Below, in pieces: positions 1 through 5,439 of a stretch of DNA of 8,121 nt. Below the pieces are notes generated by a model, which was not told the DNA's origin, made no database searches, and was given only the letters and a program-made list of their open reading frames with translations. The DNA is from CAYMKE01 sp964345135 (GTDB taxonomy: Bacteria; Bacteroidota; Bacteroidia; Bacteroidales; JBBRXJ01): positions 1 to 8,121 of the forward strand of contig CAYFQI010000129.1 in assembly GCA_964345135.1 (NCBI GenBank), read 5' to 3'. Positions within the stretch are counted from its first letter, which is position 1. Each line of letters starts with the position of its first letter. The position numbers and the translations under genes are program-made.

Positions 1-80
1 TTCTTAATAAACGGAGTGGGGTTAATTGCCCGCCAGTTTTTAGCCTCAGCCGTTTGAGAACTTAATGTTAAAACCCCCTA
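1..80. other. Window edge, unassigned; possible tail of a plus-strand gene
   Basis: No gene can be assigned with confidence. On the plus strand one frame is open from base 1 to a TGA at 55-57 and would encode 18 residues ending in ARQFLASAV. A second plus frame is open to a TAA at 60-62. Either could be the end of a gene convergent with the HMA gene, whose stop is at 81-83. On the minus strand there is no ATG between the HMA stop and base 1, so no downstream gene starts here. No convincing terminator hairpin is visible. Confidence 0.15.
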
Positions 81-299
81 TCAAGCTATTGAAAAATGGT
101 TCATCAGCCTTTTTTTATCGGCATCATACCCGACATCTGTAATGGCTTTCCGTATTTGATCCGGTGATGTTTTCCATGTTTTATATTCCACGGTTACGAT
201 TTTTGTTTTCAGATCCAGATCAGCATCTTTCACGCCTTTTGTATTATGTAATGCCTTTTCAATTCGTGTCTTGCACATTCCACACTGTGCTGTTGTCAT
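81..299 (-). CDS. Small HMA-domain metal-binding protein (exported form needs frameshifted leader)
   Basis: This encodes a heavy-metal-associated (HMA, MerP/CopZ-like) domain that binds a soft metal ion such as Cu, Zn or Hg through the CxxC of CGMC, about nine residues after the first in-frame ATG. The sequence continues with the expected helix (CKTRIEKAL), a GVKDADLDLKTKIVTVEY strand pair and a typical DVGYDA ending, so the fold is complete at the C-terminus. The in-frame ATG at 297-299 is unlikely to be the real start, because it falls inside the first beta strand (DTVKIMTTAQCGMC) and leaves the protein without a signal peptide. The same frame stays open upstream to a stop at 423-425 and encodes a hydrophobic leader ending in ITATAQ, but no ATG is in frame. 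It is the last gene of the minus-strand metal cluster, downstream of the permease, and probably acts as a periplasmic metal chaperone. The metal itself cannot be read from the sequence. Confidence 0.8.
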   Translation of the reverse strand: MTTAQCGMCKTRIEKALHNTKGVKDADLDLKTKIVTVEYKTWKTSPDQIRKAITDVGYDADKKRLMNHFSIA

Positions 300-403
300 G
301 ATCTTTACAGTATCAAGCTTTTTTTCTTCTTCCTGGGCAGTTGCCGTGATGAAGAACAGGGATAGGATGAAACCTGTTACGAAAGTGATTGTTTTTTTAT
401 CAT
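300..403 (-). other. Signal-peptide leader of the HMA protein, one base out of frame with its ATG
   Basis: An ATG at 401-403 starts MIKK and then runs into QSLS and a TAA at 377-379. If one extra A is added to the seven-A run (392-398 on the plus strand), or the ribosome slips by -1 there, translation continues as MIKKTITFVTGFILSLFF, then ITATAQ, then the acidic/lysine linker EEEKKLDTVKI and the HMA domain at 299. That is a textbook signal peptide: two lysines, a hydrophobic core and a small-residue cleavage site near TATAQ. The zero-frame codons ATA AAA AAA create the heptamer A AAA AAA, a standard -1 slippery site. A sequencing error or a recent one-base deletion would look identical. Without correction the protein is either unmade or cytoplasmic and truncated. 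Confidence 0.7.
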
Positions 404-441
404 AAGTATTACGTGTTATTGGTTAAAGTGTAATGGTGAAG

Positions 442-463
442 TAAAAAGAAGGGAGTCTTTTTA
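442..463. terminator. Short A/T hairpin between permease and HMA genes
   Basis: TAAAAAGA at 442-449 pairs with TCTTTTTA at 456-463 across a six-base loop. Seven T follow at 464-470 on the plus strand. On that strand it has the form of an intrinsic terminator, but no plus-strand gene ends here. On the minus strand, the direction of the cluster, it lies between the permease stop (480-482) and the HMA leader. There it could weakly attenuate transcription or protect an RNA end. The stem has little G/C, so its stability is doubtful. Confidence 0.3.
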
Positions 464-479
464 TTTTTTTGATAAAAAA

Positions 480-1766
480 TCAGTCCTTTTTTACTCCTTT
501 GTATTCATACCCAACGCCATGAATGGCTTTTTTAATTTGATCTTCATTGATTACCCCGTTAATGATGACTTCGCCGGTAGAAACATTGGCTTCTGCATGG
601 TGTATGCCTTCAAGGGATTGCAGTGTTTTTTCTACATTTGCTTTACAATGATTGCATGTCATCCCTTTGACAATGATGATTTTTTTATCCATGGTTTTTG
701 ATTTTAGTGGTTTGGCAAATGATTTCTCTTTTTGGGTTGAGCGCTTTAATTTGGATTTGTATTTTTGGTAAAACCCGTTTATGATCAAGAGGACAAGTAA
801 AACAGAAGAAGTTATTTTAAACCACATGGGCAAAAAATGTGTATGGCCGTGTACTTCCCTCAGTCCTTCCATAAACCATTCCCGGGGGATGAACGTGTTA
901 ATCAGGAAACCAAACAACAATGCTCCGCCAATAATGGTTAACAGATAGGTTATGAGCGTTTTACGTCCAAACACGTTGCCTAAAACCGTCATCGTGGCAA
1001 TGTTGGTGGCCGGCCCTGCCATTAGAAACACTAGTGCAGCCCCCGGAGAAAGCCCTTTTAACATCAGTACTGCTGCAATAGGGACAGAAGCAGTAGCACA
1101 AACGTACAGGGGCATTGCTGCGGCCAACATGATGAGCATTCCCAGGATGGTACTGTCAACTTGTTCGGCGAAAAAATTGTCCGGTACCAATACAGAGATC
1201 AAAGCAGCCAACAAAATTCCTATGATGAGCCATTTTTGTATGTCTTGTAAGAAATCTACAAATGCATAGCGCATCATGCCTGAAAACTTATTTCGTTTTT
1301 TTGTCTCAACCATGCATGTCTCATTTCCTACGGAAACCGTTTTATTTACAGTCGAATGATCCGTGGCATTGGTCATGATTCCGCCTACTACCCCTGTTAT
1401 TAATGCAATGACAGGCCTGATCAGGGCAAACGGAAGCCCTAGCAATGAATAGGTAACCAATATACTGTCAACCCCGGTTTGTGGTGTAGAGATTAAAAAC
1501 GATACAGCAGACCCTTTGGAAGAACCGTTTTTGTAAAACGACACACCAGTTGGGATTACGCCACAAGAGCAGAGTGGGAGAGGGATCCCAAACAAAGATG
1601 CATTGACAACCGAGCCGGTATTTTTGCCTCCCAGGTAGCGTTGTACTTTGTCTTTGGGAAAATAAACATGAAGTATCCCCGCAAATAAAAACCCCAGTAA
1701 TAAGTAGGGTGCCATCTCCATCAGTATGCCAACCAATTCAGTTAAATATGCATTGATCACGTCCAT
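480..1766 (-). CDS. SO_0444-type Cu/Zn efflux permease with C-terminal HMA domain
   Basis: This is an inner-membrane permease of the DUF318/ArsP-like superfamily (PF03773). It most resembles the SO_0444 group described as Cu/Zn efflux transporters, so it probably exports metal from cytoplasm to periplasm. The 428 residues begin with two hydrophobic segments (about 10-33). The signature PLPLCSCGVIPTG follows at 62-74, with the paired cysteines C66 and C68, then an STPQTG motif at 93-98. After a charged central loop (about 134-165), a second bundle carries PLYVCATASVP (219-229) and the AGPATN motif (250-255). A lysine-rich linker (336-360) leads to an HMA domain (361-424) with GMTCNHC at 368-374. 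The fused HMA domain may deliver metal to the pore or sense it. The start is well supported, because AAAGGAG lies seven bases before the ATG, unusually strong for this window. It lies downstream of the TonB receptor and upstream of the small HMA protein. Arsenic derivatives are an alternative substrate suggested by the superfamily. Confidence 0.85.
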   Translation of the reverse strand: MDVINAYLTELVGILMEMAPYLLLGFLFAGILHVYFPKDKVQRYLGGKNTGSVVNASLFGIPLPLCSCGVIPTGVSFYKNGSSKGSAVSFLISTPQTGVDSILVTYSLLGLPFALIRPVIALITGVVGGIMTNATDHSTVNKTVSVGNETCMVETKKRNKFSGMMRYAFVDFLQDIQKWLIIGILLAALISVLVPDNFFAEQVDSTILGMLIMLAAAMPLYVCATASVPIAAVLMLKGLSPGAALVFLMAGPATNIATMTVLGNVFGRKTLITYLLTIIGGALLFGFLINTFIPREWFMEGLREVHGHTHFLPMWFKITSSVLLVLLIINGFYQKYKSKLKRSTQKEKSFAKPLKSKTMDKKIIIVKGMTCNHCKANVEKTLQSLEGIHHAEANVSTGEVIINGVINEDQIKKAIHGVGYEYKGVKKD

Positions 1767-1773
1767 TTTATCG

Positions 1774-1780
1774 CTCCTTT
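1774..1780 (-). promoter_or_regulatory. Strong Shine-Dalgarno of the permease
   Basis: The minus strand reads AAAGGAGCGATAAAATG, placing GGAG seven bases before the start codon. Other genes in the window have only A-rich leaders, so this site fixes the permease start and suggests comparatively efficient initiation. Confidence 0.7.
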
Positions 1781-1806
1781 CTATTTATTGTCCGTCTCTA
1801 AAGTCG

Positions 1807-1930
1807 AGTGTTTGGATCATAATGTTCGATAACGAGGCTCGCGAAGCCCCAAAACGCGCAGTTTACTGGCGTAAATGAGCAATTTTGGTTCAAGCGTAAC
1901 GAGGTTAGCGGACATTATGATCCAAACACT
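1807..1930. repeat. 124-bp imperfect palindrome with perfect 19-bp terminal arms
   Basis: AGTGTTTGGATCATAATGT at 1807-1825 is the exact reverse complement of 1912-1930. The two 60-base halves are equal in length and meet at a four-base loop, TGGC (1867-1870), flanked by TTTAC/GTAAA. By eye about two thirds of the 60 positions pair: the outer 19, six of the next eight, a CCAAAA/TTTTGG block and the inner five. The left half also has its own GGCT-CGCGA-AGCC hairpin (1836-1848). The motif TAACGAGG occurs in direct orientation in both halves (1830-1837 and 1897-1904). The right end overlaps the TAG stop of the TonB receptor (1929-1931). No target-site duplication is evident. It looks like a mobile or dispersed palindromic intergenic element (MITE- or REP-like) or a large transcriptional hairpin. 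Its copy number cannot be judged from one window. Confidence 0.75.
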
Positions 1931-4187
1931 ATTTAATTTCATACCTTATCCCGGCATATATCTTCCTTCCAACCAAAGGACCCCATATAAATGAGCTATC
2001 AAAAAACCTGCCAAAGGGGTCTTCGGAAGCAATAATCGGGTTATTTTGTTTAAATCCTGTAAGATTCTCGCCGCCCAAATATATTTCAAAATGTTTGATT
2101 TTCTTCGTGATTTGGGCATGAAGAATATAATGAGCCGGGGAATATTCTCTTCTTTGATACGCTGTTGGATTGTCCCCGGTGTAAGGCAGGTTGCTCCTTC
2201 CTGCAAATTGATTGGTCGCATCAAACTGCCATTTATTATCATTTGTTGTATATGAAAAGGAAACCAGTCCTTTGTGTTTTTTGACAAAGGGTTTGGCTTT
2301 TAAGGTTCCGTTAAAATTTGTTTTCACATCATTGAGCCTGTATGCCAGGGTGACTTGCAGATGTTTAACAGGCTCCATGTCCAGTCCCGTCTGAAAACTA
2401 TTTGAAAACGATTTACCGGACAGGTTATAAAAATGCACTTCATTAAAATCCTGGTCAAAATCCACCACCACCTTGTTAATAAACGTGGTCCTGTAAAAGT
2501 CGATGGTAAAAATCAATGGGGAGGCGCCAAAGAGATGAAAATCATGAGACGCATTCAGTCCATAGTTCCAGGCTTTTTCAATGTCAAAATCATCTTCAAA
2601 GATCAGGTTTCTCGAACTGGCCATGATGCCCAGGTTTTCTGCAAAAATAGTGGGCGACCGGTATCCGCAGCCGGCAGAACCTCTGATCACGGTATGTTTA
2701 TTTATATTCCATTTTAAATGAACACGAGGCGTTAAAAGATTCCCATAATGGCTGTTGTAGTCGTACCGGATACCCGTAATAAAGTTGAAATGATCATCAA
2801 CAGAAAAGGAGTATTCACTAAACACCCCCGGTACGCTTTCCGTGCGTTTAAAAACCGTATCATTGAATGTTTCGTTATAATGATCGTACTGATACCCCAT
2901 CCCGGAAGTTAATGTGTGATGTTCAGCTAATTCAGACTGGTATACTGCATTGGCATAATAGCTTTCCTGCGTTCCATGGTAGGCATTATTCCCGAATGTA
3001 GTATTCTGGTCAAAATAGCTGGCACTGAATTTTAATCCCAGGCTTGACCCGTTTTCATCAAGTAAAAATCCTCTTTTGGCATAGGCCTGGTAGTGCCGGG
3101 TATTGATGTCAATAAAATAGGCCTGGTTTTTTTCTTGTTCATTTCCCGTGAAATAATCTTTTTGCCCGCCTGTCTTGTTTTCATCCAATGCTTTAAAGCC
3201 TACCTGGCCTTTCCCGTTGTGCGCGACATAATTCCACCGGTTATAAATGTTGATCTGGCTGTTTTTGGGGATGTCGAGAAACCCATCCTGATTATAATCA
3301 ATGACATTATTATAGATGCCCCCGTGCACCATGAACATGGTGCTCCAATCTTCATTCACGTCAAATGCCGAATTAATATTCAGTTCCCCTTTCCCAAAGT
3401 TATTTCCATATATGTTCAAATACAGGGGAGGACTGTCTTTCGGCTTTTTAAATTCAACATTGATTTGGCCGGTTACCGACTCGTATCCATTGATCACCGA
3501 GGCTGTTCCTTTGGAGATTTGAATGGATTCCATCCATGATCCGGGGATGTAGTTGAGCCCGTACGTTGTGGCCAACCCCCTTATAGAAGGGATGTTTTCG
3601 GATAGCAACTGGCTGTAAACACCTGCCAGCCCCAGCATCTTGATCTGCTTGGCGCCCGACACGGCATCGGTGTAGCCAACGTCAACAGTAGCGTTGTTTT
3701 CAAAACTTTCTGATAAATTGCAGCAGGCGAGCCTGGTGAGTCCGCTTGAGGTAATCATTTCGGTCTGGATAGGGGTTACTTTAGAAAGGTAGACCCCTTT
3801 ATTTCTTTCACGTACCAGCACTTCATCCAGTTCTGTTCCAGTGGAGAGTATGATTTCAATAGGGCTGTCTGTACTGGTGATCGTTAATGTGTCGTTTTGA
3901 TGCCCGACAAAGCTCACAACAAGTTTATTGGCCCCGTCTTCAGGAACGTTAATTGTAAATTTTCCGTCCATTCCGGTAATAGTGCCTATATTGGTTCCCA
4001 GCCAATAGATGCTTGCCCCGGGCAATGATTCAAGGTGTGCATGTTTTTTGTGCGCATCAGACTGATGATCGTCCTGTTGTTCTGTTTCCTGTTCTGAAAT
4101 TGTTTTCACAACTCCTTGGATTTGTTGTTTTTGAGAGAAGGCTTGTAAAGCAAATGCCCATGCTAAAATGGTTATGATTGTTTTCAT
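1929..4187 (-). CDS. TonB-dependent outer-membrane receptor of a metal-handling cluster
   Basis: This is an outer-membrane receptor that would take up or move a ligand using TonB/ExbBD energy. The 752 residues begin with a signal peptide (MKTIITILAWAFALQAFS). A CarboxypepD_reg-like domain follows (about 22-115), recognised by LPGASIYWLGTNIGTITGMDGKF. The plug (about 135-247) reads LSESFENNATVDVGYTDAVSGA, then IPSIRGLATTYGLNYIPGSW and SVTGQINVEFKKP. The rest is a 22-strand-type barrel with periodic aromatic strands, ending in AGIRYEIK. Two features point to metals: a His/Asp/Glu/Gln-rich insertion at about 31-51 containing HQSDAHKKHAH, and adjacent cysteines at 155-156 (ACCNLSESF) just before the plug. 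It lies between the His/Cys-rich membrane protein and the metal permease on the same strand, so a metal or metal complex is the likely ligand. Vitamin B12 or siderophore receptors are the general alternative. The stop codon is shared with the edge of the 124-bp palindrome. Confidence 0.85.
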   Translation of the reverse strand: MKTIITILAWAFALQAFSQKQQIQGVVKTISEQETEQQDDHQSDAHKKHAHLESLPGASIYWLGTNIGTITGMDGKFTINVPEDGANKLVVSFVGHQNDTLTITSTDSPIEIILSTGTELDEVLVRERNKGVYLSKVTPIQTEMITSSGLTRLACCNLSESFENNATVDVGYTDAVSGAKQIKMLGLAGVYSQLLSENIPSIRGLATTYGLNYIPGSWMESIQISKGTASVINGYESVTGQINVEFKKPKDSPPLYLNIYGNNFGKGELNINSAFDVNEDWSTMFMVHGGIYNNVIDYNQDGFLDIPKNSQINIYNRWNYVAHNGKGQVGFKALDENKTGGQKDYFTGNEQEKNQAYFIDINTRHYQAYAKRGFLLDENGSSLGLKFSASYFDQNTTFGNNAYHGTQESYYANAVYQSELAEHHTLTSGMGYQYDHYNETFNDTVFKRTESVPGVFSEYSFSVDDHFNFITGIRYDYNSHYGNLLTPRVHLKWNINKHTVIRGSAGCGYRSPTIFAENLGIMASSRNLIFEDDFDIEKAWNYGLNASHDFHLFGASPLIFTIDFYRTTFINKVVVDFDQDFNEVHFYNLSGKSFSNSFQTGLDMEPVKHLQVTLAYRLNDVKTNFNGTLKAKPFVKKHKGLVSFSYTTNDNKWQFDATNQFAGRSNLPYTGDNPTAYQRREYSPAHYILHAQITKKIKHFEIYLGGENLTGFKQNNPIIASEDPFGRFFDSSFIWGPLVGRKIYAGIRYEIK

Positions 4188-4351
4188 GATGGATTTTTTT
4201 TGATAAGTACACCCGTTTTATATCTGAGGAGAATAAAATCCATTGCTTTTTTAGCACCTGGAGTAACCACTCAATACAAAACAGGGAATCATTTAATTTC
4301 AATGTTGATTTATTAAATGTACCCGTGAGTACAACAGAAAAAAGGATGAAA
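4188..4351 (-). promoter_or_regulatory. Gap between His/Cys-rich gene and TonB receptor, with TGTAC dyad
   Basis: These 164 bases hold no gene that I can support. A short dyad TGTAC-CCGTGA-GTACA lies at 4318-4333, 19 bases after the stop of the upstream gene. On the minus strand it is followed by TTTAAT, so it could be a weak terminator or an operator. A related GTACaCCCGTTTTA string occurs near the receptor start (4207-4220). I see no clear Bacteroidota -33/-7 promoter. The receptor start is preceded by an A-rich leader without a Shine-Dalgarno. Confidence 0.3.
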
Positions 4352-4798
4352 TCAGATTAAAAGGCAGGTATATTCTTTATTGATACGTAAACTTGAAAAC
4401 GGGATTGAAAAGTTGTGCTGATGAAGCAGGTGTAATTGATTGAAATCATTACGTTGAGAAAAGAGAGGGATCGCGTCTAAAATATCTAATGATCTTGGAG
4501 ATAAGTTGAGTTGATATGTAGTAGGGACAAAATCATTTTCAATGGCAATATGTTGAGATTTGTTTGAACAATGAAAAGGATTTGTTTGGCAGGATGAAGA
4601 AGTATGTTGATTGGTATGATTGCTGTTTGTTTCGTGGCAACAATCACCATGATCACAATGCGGGTCAGTATCCATGATATGAATAGAATGATGGCCGGTA
4701 GCATGACATTGGTGTAATGTGATGTATATTCCTGATGTTGCGAATACGAACACAATCATCAATAAAATTATTCCTATATGTTTTATATGATTATTCAT
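4352..4798 (-). CDS. His/Cys-rich membrane-anchored protein, HYC_CC_PP-like
   Basis: This is a 148-residue protein with one N-terminal hydrophobic segment (about 7-27), either an uncleaved anchor or a signal peptide. It places the remainder in the periplasm. Residues 29-83 contain 12 histidines and 6 cysteines, including LHQCHATGHHSIH, PHCDHGDCCH and FHCSNK, a composition expected to bind soft or borderline metals such as Cu or Zn. The order of H-x-C near the membrane, then CC, then a C-terminus ending LLI resembles the Bacteroidota HYC_CC_PP family, which accompanies metal TonB receptors. The PP motif of that family is not obvious here. It is the first gene of the minus-strand metal cluster, transcribed divergently from the flavodoxin gene. 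It may act as a periplasmic metal buffer or sensor. The role is inferred; only the composition and topology are seen. Confidence 0.75.
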   Translation of the reverse strand: MNNHIKHIGIILLMIVFVFATSGIYITLHQCHATGHHSIHIMDTDPHCDHGDCCHETNSNHTNQHTSSSCQTNPFHCSNKSQHIAIENDFVPTTYQLNLSPRSLDILDAIPLFSQRNDFNQLHLLHQHNFSIPFSSLRINKEYTCLLI

Positions 4799-4882
4799 AA
4801 TTTATTAAACATAAAATAATATAATGTTATTGCATAATTCAATATTTTTTTCGATATTGCAATATTAATAACTATAAAAAAT
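4799..4882. promoter_or_regulatory. Divergent AT-rich promoter region with TATTG/CAATA dyads
   Basis: This 84-base gap separates the starts of the metal cluster (minus) and the flavodoxin gene (plus), so it must carry or overlap both promoters. It contains a perfect 12-bp palindrome ATATTGCAATAT at 4854-4865 and an interrupted dyad TATTG-cataatt-CAATA at 4828-4844. Both use the same half-site, which suggests an operator. ArsR/SmtB-type metal repressors use AT-rich dyads of this general kind, but the window encodes no such regulator. I found no convincing -33/-7 promoter match on either strand. Confidence 0.4.
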
Positions 4883-5368
4883 ATGACTATGAGTAAAGCA
4901 ATTGTTATCTATGATTCTGTATATGGGAATACAGAAAAAATAGCCCAGGCAATAGGCAAAGGAATTGAAGGTGCAAAAGTGATAAATGTTTCCGATGTTT
5001 CCCCGGCTGATATATCTGATGTTGAATTATTGGTAGCAGGAGCACCCACGCAAAAGTTTAGGGCAACAACGGGGATTATTGAATTTATCAAATTATTGCC
5101 TCATGAAAAAACGTCAACATTAAAAGTTGCAGCCTTTGACACCCGGATGGATTTGAAAACGATAAAATCAAAAGTGTTTAGATTTGTAGTTAAAAAAGGA
5201 GGATTTGCCGCTAAGCCGCTCGACCGTTTATTGAGACGAAAAGGTGCAGAGAGTATAGCAGAACCACAGGGCTTTGAAGTAAACGGACAGGAAGGTCCTT
5301 TGAAAGATGGGGAATTGGAAAGAGCAACAGAGTGGGGTAAGCAATTACACGCCAGGGTTGAAATATAA
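4883..5368 (+). CDS. Flavodoxin-family protein
   Basis: This is a cytoplasmic FMN-binding electron-transfer protein of the flavodoxin fold, 161 residues. The first strand and phosphate loop read AIVIYDSVYGNTEKIA (6-21), matching the flavodoxin S/T-x-x-G-N-T-x-x pattern. The isoalloxazine-contacting loops would be AGAPTQKFRAT (52-62) and AFDTRMD (84-90). The C-terminal GPLKDGELERATEWGKQL is characteristic of flavodoxin-domain proteins rather than of classic short-chain flavodoxins. The stretch 92-120 is strongly basic (KSKVFRFVVKKGG, RLLRRKG), unlike acidic electron-carrier flavodoxins, so the partner or membrane association may differ. Two ATGs (4883 and 4889) are possible. MSKAIVIYD from the second would also be a normal N-terminus, and neither has a Shine-Dalgarno. 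It is divergent from the metal cluster and convergent with mtaB. A redox role for either neighbour is only inference. Confidence 0.85.
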   Translation: MTMSKAIVIYDSVYGNTEKIAQAIGKGIEGAKVINVSDVSPADISDVELLVAGAPTQKFRATTGIIEFIKLLPHEKTSTLKVAAFDTRMDLKTIKSKVFRFVVKKGGFAAKPLDRLLRRKGAESIAEPQGFEVNGQEGPLKDGELERATEWGKQLHARVEI

Positions 5369-5395
5369 ACCAGGCATGTAATTGATGTTTTAAAT

Positions 5396-5411
5396 TTTGT
5401 TTATTAACAAA
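5396..5411. terminator. Possible weak bidirectional terminator between convergent genes
   Basis: TTTGTT and AACAAA form a six-base stem with a TATT loop, in the 71-base gap between the ends of the flavodoxin and mtaB genes. It is placed where a shared terminator is expected, but the stem is nearly all A/T and no clean U-run follows. Confidence 0.3.
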
Positions 5412-5439
5412 TATATCAGACGTAACAGACAAATATTTA

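Noticed and set aside
1..80. Minus-strand gene following the HMA gene
   Set aside because: One minus frame is open, but no ATG occurs between the HMA stop and base 1, so no start is present in the window.
1807..1930. Insertion sequence
   Set aside because: The element is only 124 bp and has no transposase frame. Perfect ends exist but no target-site duplication is visible, so only a non-autonomous repeat is supportable.
3093..3539. 148-codon plus-strand open frame
   Set aside because: It lies entirely inside the TonB receptor gene on the opposite strand, whose protein is clearly recognisable. The plus-strand translation has no recognisable domain.
4057..4302. 81-codon minus-strand frame overlapping the start of the TonB receptor
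   Set aside because: It is out of frame with the receptor signal peptide, has no recognisable motif and would require overlapping the real start.
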